A DNA stretch of 64,000 nt. It comes from Pseudomonadota bacterium. Lineage in GTDB: Bacteria > Pseudomonadota > Gammaproteobacteria > Burkholderiales > Rhodocyclaceae. The notes beneath the pieces were generated by a model. It had not been told where the DNA came from. It saw only the letters and a list, made by a program, of their open reading frames with translations, and did no database searches. Below are positions 33,951 to 42,980 of the stretch, piece by piece (the first letter of the stretch is position 1; every line of letters begins with the position of its first letter). Position numbers and translations under genes: made by a program. The stretch covers positions 36,473 to 100,472 of the forward strand of contig JAPLQT010000054.1 of NCBI GenBank assembly GCA_026399515.1. The letters are read 5' to 3'.

Positions 33951-34340
33951 ACAATCTCCTCATTTTGCGTAGTTGAAATGAAGTACGAGTAGGTGGATTA
34001 CCTAAATTGATCCATCGCGGCGCGGAATCATGTGGAAATCGAGCAACCGCCACCATGATCCCCGTGTTCCGGCATATGAAAACAGGTGGGATCTTGGTGA
34101 TTGCTGAACCAATTCTTTTGACATCTCCGCCTCGATGAATCATGGAAGCCGGCTGCTACTCTCCATTTGGCCGTGCGCGCTACTCTGCGACGCTTGGGTA
34201 AGGATGTTCGCCAACTTGCCGCTTTGATTATCCGAAGAGTTGTTGTGTAGTACAAGTTAATAATATTTGCCGATAAATCACATCTTGTTATCAATACTCA
34301 AGAACGAAATCCAACAGCGAGGTATGCGTGACGGCGTCGG
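33951..34340. other. Duplicated control region upstream of the binding-protein gene
   Basis: This stretch holds no gene. From 34252 to 34315 it matches 31762-31825 (ACAAGTTAATAATA and ATCC ends conserved, about two in three bases overall). Further left, GGCGGAGATGTCAAAAGA resembles the ribosome site and first codons of the activase gene (GGTGGAGATTTCGAAAATG). The whole LysR/activase control region therefore seems to have been duplicated, with the genes on both sides lost or replaced. Confidence 0.6.
34252..34315. repeat. Second, diverged copy of the LysR operator
   Basis: It aligns without gaps to 31762-31825. The left half-site TTAATAATA is kept and the right half-site is degraded (TTGTTATCAA). 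Whether the LysR protein still binds here is open. Confidence 0.55.
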
Positions 34341-34601
34341 CTCGCTCGGGAAGGAGGTGCCATTGTTTCCGCGCGGGCCAATTACCCGGCGCGCTTCAAC
34401 GCCGTGGCACCGGGGCCGGTCGACACCGACCTGTTCCGCGCCGGCAAGACCGATGAGGCCAAGCAACGCTCTGCCGCAATGAGTCCCTTCAACCGCATCG
34501 GCACGCCTCGGGAGATCGCCGAAGCGGTGAATTTCCTGGCGTCGGACAAGGCCTTGTGGCTCCACGGCCAGATCGTCCAGCCCAATGGCGGTTTGATATG
34601 A
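34341..34601 (+). pseudogene. 3' fragment of a short-chain dehydrogenase/reductase gene
   Basis: The open frame encodes only the last third of an SDR: FNAVAPGPVDTDLF, then SPFNRIGTPREIAEAVNFLAS and GQIVQPNGGLI (in pieces). The nucleotide-binding GxxxGxG region and YxxxK active site are absent. Upstream the frame merges with the duplicated control region. This is the breakpoint of a deletion or rearrangement. A GTG at 34404 could start a short peptide, but no function is expected. Confidence 0.75.
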
Positions 34602-34738
34602 GTTTGCATATGCGCGGACTGCCGGTGCCGCGCAATATCAACCCCCCGATCGCGATGATCAACAAGACCAACTACGGGAACTGGAAGATTCCGCTACAGG
34701 AACGCCAGTGTCCGCCGTGGGAGCAACTTGTCAGGTAA
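34598..34738 (+). pseudogene. 46-codon gene remnant after the SDR fragment
   Basis: ATG 34598 overlaps the SDR stop by four bases. The peptide contains GLPVPRNINPPIAMINKTNY and WKIPLQERQCPPWEQLV, which reads like the C-terminal strap of a sugar-type periplasmic binding protein, but that is tentative. No RBS is needed if coupled. It is probably the tail of a larger lost gene. Confidence 0.35.
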
Positions 34739-34815
34739 ACTCCGGCTGAGTCAGGCTCGGTGTCGGTGCCCCCGCATTGCCCAGGCATGACCCGGCGTTA
34801 CGAGGAGTTGTCCGC

Positions 34816-35577
34816 ATGATCGAATATCTCGCCAACCCGGTGTTCTGGGTTGGACTAGGCCAAATCATCATCGTCAACATCGTCTTGTCCGGCGACAATG
34901 CGGTGGTGATTGCGCTCGCCGCGCGTTCCCTGCCACCGCAGCAGCAGAAGCAGGCCATCATATGGGGTTCGGTCGCCGCCATCATCATGCGCGTGATCCT
35001 CACCATCGTAGCGGTCGAGATGCTGAAGCTGCCCTACCTGAAGCTCATCGGCGCATGTCTGCTGTTATATATCGCGATACAACTGCTGGTACCCGAAAAC
35101 GATGGAGAGGACGGCATCAAGAGCAGCGGCAATCTTATGACGGCGATCCGTACCATCCTGATCGCCGACCTGGTGATGAGCCTCGACAACGTGATCGGCG
35201 TGGCGGCGGCGGCCAAGGGCGATAACGTCCTGTTGATGCTCGGATTGGGGGTCAGCATTCCACTGATCATTTTCGGGAGCACCGTCATCCTCAAGCTGAT
35301 GGACCGCTACCCGGTGATCATCACCGGTGGCGCGGCGCTGCTCGGCTGGGTCGCCGGGGAAATGCTGATCACCGACCCGGTCCTGGTAGACTGGATTGCC
35401 TCCAGCATGCCGTGGATGCATATCCACCTGCCGCTTGTCGGCGATATCAGTTGGATCCAGATCCTGGGAGTCGTGCTGGTCATAGGCGCGGGCAGGTACA
35501 TTGCGTCGCGAGACGCCGAGGTTGAGGTAAAGATGGTCGATTTGGCCGAGGCCGAACAACAATCCAAGTCGAATTGA
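34816..35577 (+). CDS. TerC/YjbE-family integral membrane protein
   Basis: ATG 34816 follows GAGGAG by eight bases. The 253-residue protein has seven or so membrane segments and the family's acidic motifs NIVLSGDNAVVIALA and DLVMSLDNVIGVAAAAKG. Family members include metal (manganese) exporters and tellurite-resistance-associated proteins. I see no yybP-ykoY-type manganese riboswitch upstream. The universal stress gene follows by 35 bp in the same direction. Confidence 0.88.
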   Translation: MIEYLANPVFWVGLGQIIIVNIVLSGDNAVVIALAARSLPPQQQKQAIIWGSVAAIIMRVILTIVAVEMLKLPYLKLIGACLLLYIAIQLLVPENDGEDGIKSSGNLMTAIRTILIADLVMSLDNVIGVAAAAKGDNVLLMLGLGVSIPLIIFGSTVILKLMDRYPVIITGGAALLGWVAGEMLITDPVLVDWIASSMPWMHIHLPLVGDISWIQILGVVLVIGAGRYIASRDAEVEVKMVDLAEAEQQSKSN

Positions 35578-35612
35578 GTTTGTCGGCATTAGGGGAGCAG
35601 GGGAGCGATGCG

Positions 35613-36032
35613 ATGTTGAAAGTACTGATACCGGTGGATGGGTCTGGCAACTCCTTGCGCGCGGTGCGGCTCCTGATCGAGAAAGCCGCGCTCTACAAGG
35701 AGCCGCTGGAAATCCATGTGCTGAACGTCCAGCATCCGTTTCCGGGAACCGTCCGGGGCGTGCATCAGCAGTCCGAACAATACCATCACGACGAGGGCAT
35801 CAAGGCGCTCGCCGAGGCGCGCCAGCTCCTCGACGCTCAAGCTCTGAAATATGCATACCACATCGTGGTCGGCGAAGCGGGGGAGACCATCGCCCACTTC
35901 GTCAAGGACAAGCAGATTCAACAAGTGGTGATGGGCACGCGGGGCGCCGGCGCGGTGGCGAACATGCTGATCGGTTCGGTGGCCACCAAGGTGCTGCATC
36001 TGGTCGACGTCCCGGTGCTACTCGTGAAATGA
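35613..36032 (+). CDS. Universal stress protein (UspA family)
   Basis: ATG 35613 follows GGGAG by seven bases. The 139-residue protein has the Usp fold: N-terminal KVLIPVDGSGNSLRAV and the ATP-binding-type loop VVMGTRGAGAVANMLIGSVA, ending VPVLLVK. It lies in a rightward group with TerC and DUF2721 proteins, suggesting a shared envelope or metal stress role. Confidence 0.92.
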   Translation: MLKVLIPVDGSGNSLRAVRLLIEKAALYKEPLEIHVLNVQHPFPGTVRGVHQQSEQYHHDEGIKALAEARQLLDAQALKYAYHIVVGEAGETIAHFVKDKQIQQVVMGTRGAGAVANMLIGSVATKVLHLVDVPVLLVK

Positions 36033-36041
36033 TCGGATTGT

Positions 36042-36479
36042 ATGGAATCCCACATCGCTGAAATTTCACGGGTCATACAACTCGCCGTCGCCCCGGTGTT
36101 CCTCCTGACCGCGATCGCCACCCTGGTCGCGACCTTGAACAATCGTCTCGGCCGCGTCGTCGATCGCCGCCGCGCGCTGCTGGAGCGTCCGATCGAACAC
36201 CTCGACGGGAATGAGACGCTCGTAATTCACGCGGAGCTGGCGTTGCTGTCACGTCGCGCGAGGCTGGTCTACCTGTCGATATTTTCGGCGGTGTTGGGGG
36301 CATTGTTCATCTGCCTGGTCGTGGCCAGCGCTTTCCTGGCAGCACTGATATCTTTCGATCTCTCGCGCGTGGTGGCCGGCCTGTTCATTCTTTCCATGCT
36401 GGCCCTGGTAGTGGCCCTGAGCCTGTTTCTGCGCGAAGTGTATCTCGCGGTATCGCATTCGACCCATGTCAATCGCTGA
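36042..36479 (+). CDS. DUF2721 membrane protein
   Basis: The 145-residue protein starts with a hydrophobic segment (VIQLAVAPVFLLTAIATLVA) containing the family's typical IQLAVAPVFLL, then NNRLGRVVDR. Two more hydrophobic segments form the second half. No biochemical function is known for the family. It starts nine bases after the universal stress gene. Confidence 0.88.
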   Translation: MESHIAEISRVIQLAVAPVFLLTAIATLVATLNNRLGRVVDRRRALLERPIEHLDGNETLVIHAELALLSRRARLVYLSIFSAVLGALFICLVVASAFLAALISFDLSRVVAGLFILSMLALVVALSLFLREVYLAVSHSTHVNR

Positions 36480-36512
36480 GCCGGTCAAAGCGCTGAAGTC
36501 GCCGGAGATCCG

Positions 36513-38801
36513 ATGAGTCCGGATTCGCGTTTGTACCGGAAGCTGTTAGATCAGGCCTGGTTTCGCAACAAGGACATGACCCGTCGCTTGCTGATCGCGC
36601 TGATCTTGTGCAGTTCCGCGATCACTATCGTCATCACGGTGGCGGAGTTGTTGTATCTCGACCACCACCCAGATGCCCTCGACATTACCCTCCTCGCTAC
36701 AACCGTCGTGCTGCTGATTTCGCAGGCGGTGGTATGGCGACACCTCGGACTTGGCGAAGCAGCCCTCATCGACGTCAATCAACGGCTGGAGACGACGATA
36801 CAGAGCTCGCCCCTGGCGATCTACACCCGTGATTTGAAAGGCCTGGTGACCAGTTGGAATCCGGCCGCCGAAAGGATGTTTGGCTGGCGCGCGGACGAAA
36901 TCATCGGGCAACGGTTGCTCAGCGTACCGGCCGGCAAGGCCAAGGAAACCGAGACTCTGCGTCGCAGGGTACTCGACGGAGAAAGTATCGTCCTGGCGGA
37001 AGTCAGGCGCCAGCGACGTGACGGCACGTCGATCGATATCAGCTCCACGTTGTCGCCGTTGCGCGATTCCGCGGGAAAGATTTACGGCTATGTGGCGATC
37101 GCGGCGGATATCAGCGAGCGCAAGAAAGCCGACGAATCGCTGCGCCTGGCGGCTTCGGTGTACGAGGTCAGCAGCGAGGCCATGATGGTCACCGGCGCCG
37201 ACAACCGGATCATCGCGATCAACCCGGCGTTCACCCGCATGACCGGTTATAGCCTGGATGAAGTCGCCGGCAGGTATTCGGATTTCCTCCGGGCTTATCC
37301 CGAGGACCAGGCATTTTTCAAGACCATGTGGGGCGAGCTCAAAAGCACGGGAACATGGAGCGGCGAAATGTCGGGCCGGCGCAAGAATGGCGAAATCTAT
37401 CCAACCTTTATCACCATCAACGTCGTCCGCAACGAAGATGGATCGGTGTCCCGCTGGGTGGCGATGATCTCCGACATCACCAAGAAGAAGGAATCCGAAG
37501 AACTGATCTGGAACCAGGCCAACTTCGATCCGCTCACAGGCCTGCCCAACCGCCGCATGCTCCACGATCGCATCGACCAGGAACTCAAGAAAGCCCATCG
37601 CGCCGGGCTGCCGATGGCGCTGTTATTCCTCGATCTCGATCACTTCAAGGAAATCAACGATACGCTCGGGCATGACATCGGCGACATGCTGCTCAAGGAC
37701 GCCGCGCTGCGTATCTCCAGTTGCGTGCGCGAAACCGACACCGTGGCGCGTCTGGGCGGCGACGAGTTCACCGCCACTCTGGGCGAGCTGGAAGATCCCG
37801 GCAGCGTCGATCGCGTGGCGCAGGACATCCTGCGGAAACTTTCCGAACCCTTCCTGCTGGGAGACGAAAAAGCCTATGTCTCGGTCAGCATCGGCATCAC
37901 GCTCTATCCCGAGGATGCTACCGGCATCGAGCCGTTGCTCAAGAATGCCGACCAGGCCATGTACGCCGCCAAGAGCCAGGGCCGCAACCGTTACAGCTAC
38001 TTCACGCCGTCCATGCAGGAAGCCGCGCAGACGCGGATGCGGCTGGCAGTCGACCTGCGCGGCGCGCTGGTCGACGACCAGTTCATGGTGTACTACCAGC
38101 CCATCGTGGAACTGGCGACAGGGTCGATCCACAAGGCGGAAGCGCTGATCCGCTGGCGGCATCCGCAGCGTGGCCTGGTCAGTCCCACCGAATTCATCCC
38201 GATCGCCGAAGACACCGGCCTGATCGTCGACATCGGCGATTGGGTATTTCGCGAGGCGGCACGCCAGGCGCTGCAATGGCGCGCCTCGCATCATCCGGAG
38301 TTCCAGATCAGCGTCAACAAATCCCCGGTTCAATTTCAAAGCGGGAGAAGCAGCCAGGCCGCCTGGTTCGACCATCTACAAGCGCTCGATCTGCCCGGAC
38401 AAAGCATCGTCGTTGAAATTACCGAAGGCCTGCTGCTCGATGCCAACGCCGCCATCTTCGACCAGCTCCTGGCATATCGCGATGAAGGCATACAGGTCTC
38501 GCTCGACGATTTCGGTACCGGGTATTCCTCGCTGTCCTACCTGAAGAAATTCGACATCGACTACCTCAAGATCGACCAATCCTTCGTCCGCAACCTGACT
38601 CCCGCCTCCGACGACATGGCGCTGTGCGAAGCGATTATCGTGATGGCACACAAGCTCAGCATCAAGGTGATCGCCGAAGGCGTGGAGACCGAACAGCAGC
38701 GCGACTTGCTGGCCGCGGCCGGTTGCGATTACGGGCAGGGTTACCTGTTCTCGAGGCCGCTGCCGGCGGCGCAAATCGAAGCGCTGCTGACGTCACGGTA
38801 G
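36513..38801 (+). CDS. PAS-PAS-GGDEF-EAL c-di-GMP enzyme
   Basis: The 762-residue protein has two N-terminal membrane segments (about 25-45 and 55-75) and two PAS domains (about 95-210 and 220-330). The GGDEF domain keeps its motif at 415-419 (LGGDEF) and has an RETD inhibitory site. The EAL domain has EAL at 543-545 (KAEALIRW) and DDFGTGYSSLSYL. Both active-site signatures look intact, so it could make or degrade c-di-GMP. A GGAG ribosome site precedes the start. Confidence 0.93.
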   Translation: MSPDSRLYRKLLDQAWFRNKDMTRRLLIALILCSSAITIVITVAELLYLDHHPDALDITLLATTVVLLISQAVVWRHLGLGEAALIDVNQRLETTIQSSPLAIYTRDLKGLVTSWNPAAERMFGWRADEIIGQRLLSVPAGKAKETETLRRRVLDGESIVLAEVRRQRRDGTSIDISSTLSPLRDSAGKIYGYVAIAADISERKKADESLRLAASVYEVSSEAMMVTGADNRIIAINPAFTRMTGYSLDEVAGRYSDFLRAYPEDQAFFKTMWGELKSTGTWSGEMSGRRKNGEIYPTFITINVVRNEDGSVSRWVAMISDITKKKESEELIWNQANFDPLTGLPNRRMLHDRIDQELKKAHRAGLPMALLFLDLDHFKEINDTLGHDIGDMLLKDAALRISSCVRETDTVARLGGDEFTATLGELEDPGSVDRVAQDILRKLSEPFLLGDEKAYVSVSIGITLYPEDATGIEPLLKNADQAMYAAKSQGRNRYSYFTPSMQEAAQTRMRLAVDLRGALVDDQFMVYYQPIVELATGSIHKAEALIRWRHPQRGLVSPTEFIPIAEDTGLIVDIGDWVFREAARQALQWRASHHPEFQISVNKSPVQFQSGRSSQAAWFDHLQALDLPGQSIVVEITEGLLLDANAAIFDQLLAYRDEGIQVSLDDFGTGYSSLSYLKKFDIDYLKIDQSFVRNLTPASDDMALCEAIIVMAHKLSIKVIAEGVETEQQRDLLAAAGCDYGQGYLFSRPLPAAQIEALLTSR

Positions 38802-38806
38802 GGCCG

Positions 38807-39709
38807 TCAGGCCGGTGGTCTGTCGCCGCACAGCAGGTCGACAAAGCGCGGGATCAGGGGAGAGGGATTGTCTTTGCGCCAGACCAGGTTGATGGGCATA
38901 CGGACGTCCAGATCGGACACTGCGACGAGTTTCACGCCGGGCGGCAGGCGGCGCTTGGCGCTGGCCGGCGTGACGGTGCAACCGAGCCCGGCGGCCACCA
39001 GGCCCAGCACCGTGTAATGCGTGGTGCCTTCCTGCACGATGCGCGGCGTGAGGCCGTGCTGGTGAAAATGGTGGATCAGCAGGTCATGCAGTCTGGGCGA
39101 CCGATCGCGGCGGAACAGGATGAAATCCTCGTCGTTCAAGTCCGCCAGGCGGCGTGGCGGACGGCGCGACAGTCCGGAGTCTTCATGCACGGCCAGCAAG
39201 TAGGTGTCCTCGATCCACGGTACGGCGGCCAGGGGACCGTCGTCGGCGAGTGGCCCGGTATATGCGAGCGCCATGTCGATGTGTCCGTCGAGCACGCGCT
39301 GGGTGACGGCACCGGACAACATGGCCTCGATAGTGAAAGTGATGCCCGGGCTCTGCTGGCGATACGTCTGCAAAGCGCGCAGCACGGACTCGTGCCAGGC
39401 GTAAATTTCCAGAATGCCGAGTCCCAGGTGCCCCACCTCTCCCCGTGCCGTGCGCACGGCGCGGGCCGACGCAAGCACGGCGTCGTCCAGGAGCCTGCGG
39501 GCGCTCGCGTAGTAGGAGTGGCCGGCGGGTGTCAGGGTCACGCCCCGGGCATTGCGGTCCAGCAGCGGCACGCCGACCGACTCTTCCAGCAGGCGTAACT
39601 GGCGCGATAAAGCCGGCTGGGCAATGTGCAGGGTCTGCGCCGCCCGCCCGAGGCTGCCCAGATCGGCAATGGTGACGAAATAGTGCAAGCGGCGGCCGTT
39701 GGTGTACAT
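38807..39709 (-). CDS. LysR-family regulator, divergent from the RidA gene set
   Basis: The 300-residue protein has the LysR winged helix (LHYFVTIADLGSLGRAAQTL, QPALSRQLRLLEESVG, LLDRNARGVTLTPAG) and an effector domain. It resembles regulators of the NAC/CynR-like group with a VPLLDRN motif. It is transcribed away from the RidA-DUF2817-MFS-TonB receptor genes across a 96-bp gap and probably controls them. It ends six bases from the opposing GGDEF-EAL stop. Confidence 0.92.
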   Translation of the reverse strand: MYTNGRRLHYFVTIADLGSLGRAAQTLHIAQPALSRQLRLLEESVGVPLLDRNARGVTLTPAGHSYYASARRLLDDAVLASARAVRTARGEVGHLGLGILEIYAWHESVLRALQTYRQQSPGITFTIEAMLSGAVTQRVLDGHIDMALAYTGPLADDGPLAAVPWIEDTYLLAVHEDSGLSRRPPRRLADLNDEDFILFRRDRSPRLHDLLIHHFHQHGLTPRIVQEGTTHYTVLGLVAAGLGCTVTPASAKRRLPPGVKLVAVSDLDVRMPINLVWRKDNPSPLIPRFVDLLCGDRPPA

Positions 39710-39805
39710 AGCAAAATTGTATGGGATGAGGCTGTTTATTGTATTTGTGGAATTGCTTGCTACTCGTTAGATTAGTCGAATCCGCAAACTACCGCCAGCC
39801 CCGCC

Positions 39806-40216
39806 ATGCAGACCAGCCTTAAACCCAGCGATCCTGTGACATTCTTGAATTCACCCGCATACGAGGCCCTGGGCCTGCCGTTTTCCGAAATTGTGCGCGT
39901 AGACGACATGCTTTACCTGTCGGGCCAGATGGGTAACCTGCCGGGCACGCTGACCCTGGCGCCCGGCGGTATTCAGGCCGAGGCGCGGCAGGCGCTGCTG
40001 AATATCCAGACATCCCTCGAAGCGCACGGCTACTCGATGGCCCATATCGTCAAATGCACCGTGATGCTGGCCGATATGGCCGACTGGGCGGCCTTCAACG
40101 CGGTGTACATCACTTTTTTCGAGCGCCCTTATCCCGCCCGCAGTTGCTTTGCGGCACGCGGAATAGCCATGGACGGACGGCTCGAACTGGATGTTGTGGC
40201 GGTTGCCCGCCGCTAA
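39806..40216 (+). CDS. RidA/YjgF family protein
   Basis: The 136-residue protein has the RidA core: LYLSGQMGNLPGT, QTSLEAHGYSMAHIVKCTVML and a terminal FERPYPARSCFAARGIAMDGRLELDVVAV (shown in pieces). The conserved arginine for carboxylate binding is present in YPARS. Family members hydrolyse reactive enamine/imine intermediates or act in catabolic pathways. It is the first rightward gene after the divergent LysR gene. Confidence 0.9.
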   Translation: MQTSLKPSDPVTFLNSPAYEALGLPFSEIVRVDDMLYLSGQMGNLPGTLTLAPGGIQAEARQALLNIQTSLEAHGYSMAHIVKCTVMLADMADWAAFNAVYITFFERPYPARSCFAARGIAMDGRLELDVVAVARR

Positions 40217-40542
40217 GGGTTGCTCCGCAGGAACAGCGCTAACTCGTATCGTCGTCAGACCACTCCCGTGCCATGAAATTGCTCAAAGACGGTATCTACG
40301 CCCCGAAGGAAGTGGCCTTGGGCCACGCCCGCACCCACAACCCCTGCCCAGGCGGGGGCTACAAGTTGCTCGCTGCGCTCGTGGGTTACTGGTGCCCGAC
40401 TTTGGGATTAGGGTACGGGGCGCTTCGTAACGGTATTTCACGTTAACCCGGGAGCTGAATCCATCATGCAAGTAGTCGATGCCTTTTCATCCAGCTACGC
40501 CGAGGCGCGGACCAAGTTTCTCGACGCAGCCGGACAGGCGGG
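40217..40542. other. Intergenic region with a broken gene start
   Basis: A 57-codon frame at 40273-40446 (MKLLKDGIYAPKEV...) has no family I recognise. From ATG 40466 the sequence encodes FSSSYAEARTKFLDAAGQAG, the typical N-terminus of DUF2817 proteins, but in a different frame from the rest of that gene, which begins at 40543. Confidence 0.55.
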
Positions 40543-41505
40543 GTGGTGCTCGATGGTTCTCCGGATGCAGATGCCTTGCTGATCGTGACCAGTGCCTGCC
40601 ATGGCGTGGAAGGCTATTGCGGTTCCGGTGTGCAGGTATATGCCTTGCACGATGAAGCCTTTAGGGCCCGTTGCGCCGCCGCCGGCGTGGCCGTGCTGCA
40701 CTTGCATGCGCTCAACCCCTACGGCTTTTCCCATATCCGGCGGGTGACCCACGAAAACGTCGACCTGAACCGCAACTTCCAGGACTTCTCCACCCCCTTG
40801 CCGGATAATCCGGCATACCGCGAGTTGCATTCGCTGCTGCTGCCCGAGACCTGGCCGCCGGACGCTGGCAACATGTCGGCCCTGGGCCAGTTCATCGCCA
40901 CGCACGGCATGAAGACCCTTCAAGCGGCGGTATCGGGCGGGCAGTACCAGTTCGCCGACGGCCTGTTCTATGGCGGCACGTCTCCCACCTGGAGCAACAC
41001 GGCATTGCGGCGGGCTCTGCGCAAGCATGCCGCCGGCGCGCGGCGACTGGCGTGGATAGACCTGCATACCGGCCTGGGTGAACCCGGCGCCGGCGAACGC
41101 GGATTCGCCGGGCGCAACGGCGACACCGCGGCACTGGCGCGTGCCCGTGATTGGTGGGGCGGCAACGGAGCTACGCCGATCACCACTTTCGGCGACGGAA
41201 CCTCGGTCTCGGCTCCTTTGGTCGGGCTGATGTGGAGTGCGGTGTATGACGAGTGCCCGAACGCCGAGATTACGGCGATCGGCATCGAGTTTGGCACCCA
41301 GCCTTTGATGCAAGTGCTACAGGCCTTGCGCGCCGAGCAGTGGCTGGTCAATCACCCCCAGGCGCCCGCCGCGATGGCAGCGAAGATCAAGCAGGACTTG
41401 CTCGACGCCTTCTATGTCGACACCCCGGACTGGAAAGAAAAAATCGTCAGCCATGCGCGCCAGGCGATGCTTCAGGCGTTCGCCGGCTTGGGTGCTGCCG
41501 CTTGA
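40543..41505 (+). CDS. DUF2817 (M14 carboxypeptidase-like) protein with disrupted N-terminus
   Basis: The 320-residue frame starts at GTG 40543. It covers the zinc-peptidase-like core: SACHGVEGYCGSG, where the His-x-x-Glu type ligands of the family lie, then ENVDLNRNFQDF, AWIDLHTGLGEPG and IGIEFGTQ. The expected first 45 or so residues are missing in frame; their start is present at 40466-40540 in another frame, with an apparent deletion at the junction. The truncated product may be inactive. Next to the RidA, MFS and TonB receptor genes it could have processed an imported amide or peptide. Confidence 0.7.
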   Translation: MVLDGSPDADALLIVTSACHGVEGYCGSGVQVYALHDEAFRARCAAAGVAVLHLHALNPYGFSHIRRVTHENVDLNRNFQDFSTPLPDNPAYRELHSLLLPETWPPDAGNMSALGQFIATHGMKTLQAAVSGGQYQFADGLFYGGTSPTWSNTALRRALRKHAAGARRLAWIDLHTGLGEPGAGERGFAGRNGDTAALARARDWWGGNGATPITTFGDGTSVSAPLVGLMWSAVYDECPNAEITAIGIEFGTQPLMQVLQALRAEQWLVNHPQAPAAMAAKIKQDLLDAFYVDTPDWKEKIVSHARQAMLQAFAGLGAAA

Positions 41506-41530
41506 ATATAACCGCAAAGGGAGACGCCCG

Positions 41531-42853
41531 ATGACCGCTGAAGCCGTTCTTGACCGAGAAGCAGCGCCGCATGCCCCTGGCGCGCAATCACCTGCAACTC
41601 CCGTTACACGCCGGGTGGTCATGGCCGCTGTCGCCGGCAACGCGCTCGAATTCTATGACTTCGGCTCCTATGCTTTCTTCGCGGTATACATCGGCAAGAC
41701 CTTCTTCCCGGCGACCAACCCTTTTGCCAGCCTGATGCTGGCGCTGGCGGTGTTCGGCGTCGGCTTCGTTTCTCGGCCGCTCGGTGGCATTTTCATCGGC
41801 GCCTACGCCGACCGGGCCGGCCGCCGGCCGGCCATGCTCCTGACCATCGCCCTGATGACCTTGGGCACCTTGGGTTTGGCGCTCACGCCGTCCTACGACA
41901 GCATCGGCTTGGCGGCACCGATCATCATGGTGATTTGCCGTCTCGTTCAGGGCCTGGCGCTGGGCGGGGAGGTCGGCCCATCGACGGCATTCCTGATCGA
42001 AATCGCCCCGCCCGGAAAGCGTGGTCTGTATGCCAGTTGGCAATTGGCCAGCCAGGGTGCCGCCTCGTTGATCGCGGGCCTGGTCGGCATGGGCCTGACC
42101 AGCACGCTGGCGCCGGCCGAACTACAGGCCTGGGGCTGGCGCGTTCCGTTCGTGTTCGGTCTGCTGATCATTCCGCTGGCGATATATCTGCGGCGCGCCC
42201 TGCCCGAAACCCTCGGCCACGTTAGTCGTGTCAAGGGCACCGCGCCGGTACCGCCGGTCCGCCTGCGCAGCTACAGCCGCCTGATCTTCCTGGCGGTGCT
42301 GGTGGTGATAGGCGCGACGGTGTCGACTTATCTCGGCATGTACATGACCACCTACGCCATCGCGACCCTGAAGCTGCCGCCGACAGTCGCCATGTCCGCG
42401 ACCGTGGCGGTCGGACTGGTGACCTTGCTGTTTGCCCTGGTGGGCGGATGGCTGGCCGACCGCTATAACCGCAAGTCCGTCATGTTGATCCCGCGCATCC
42501 TGTTGGCGCTGCTGGTGGTCCCCGCCTTCATGTTCCTGATCGACGCCAGGACCACCGCGGCCCTGATCGGCGTGACCACCTTCCTGGCGGCGCTGACGGC
42601 GATGAGCGCCGCCGCCTCGCTGGTGGCGGTGCCCGAGCTGCTGCCGGCCAGCATCCGCGCCACCGGTCTGGCGATTGCCTATGCGGTCGGTGTGGCGCTA
42701 TTCGGCGGCTCGACCCAGCTCATCGTCACCTGGCTCATCGAGTTCACCGGTAACCCCGCCGCCCCGGCCTGGTATGTGGTCGGCACCAGCATCATCACCG
42801 CGTTGGCCATCTTGGCCTTGCCCGAGGGGCGCGATCGGGCGCTCGAGGCGTGA
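41531..42853 (+). CDS. MFS transporter, metabolite:H+ symporter type
   Basis: ATG 41531 follows a GGGAG ribosome site. The 440-residue protein has about 12 membrane segments. Motifs include NALEFYDFGSYAFFAVYIG in helix 1, GADRAGRR-like loop YADRAGRRPAML, and RLVQGLALGGEVGPSTAFL, typical of the citrate/proline/alpha-ketoglutarate symporter group. It likely imports an organic acid. It begins 25 bp after the DUF2817 gene and is followed by the TonB receptor gene. Confidence 0.9.
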   Translation: MTAEAVLDREAAPHAPGAQSPATPVTRRVVMAAVAGNALEFYDFGSYAFFAVYIGKTFFPATNPFASLMLALAVFGVGFVSRPLGGIFIGAYADRAGRRPAMLLTIALMTLGTLGLALTPSYDSIGLAAPIIMVICRLVQGLALGGEVGPSTAFLIEIAPPGKRGLYASWQLASQGAASLIAGLVGMGLTSTLAPAELQAWGWRVPFVFGLLIIPLAIYLRRALPETLGHVSRVKGTAPVPPVRLRSYSRLIFLAVLVVIGATVSTYLGMYMTTYAIATLKLPPTVAMSATVAVGLVTLLFALVGGWLADRYNRKSVMLIPRILLALLVVPAFMFLIDARTTAALIGVTTFLAALTAMSAAASLVAVPELLPASIRATGLAIAYAVGVALFGGSTQLIVTWLIEFTGNPAAPAWYVVGTSIITALAILALPEGRDRALEA

Positions 42854-42980
42854 GAGGGTGAACCGTGTTGTGGCTTGAAAGCTCTACTTAAGGCGTTTGA
42901 TCGGAATATTTTTGCGCGCAACATCCATTCATCCGGTAACCGAGGGTGAAACAACTAAAAACTGAAGAGGAGATAACACC

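Noticed and set aside
34739..34815. yybP-ykoY manganese riboswitch upstream of the TerC gene
   Set aside because: The 77-bp leader lacks the conserved core expected of that element.
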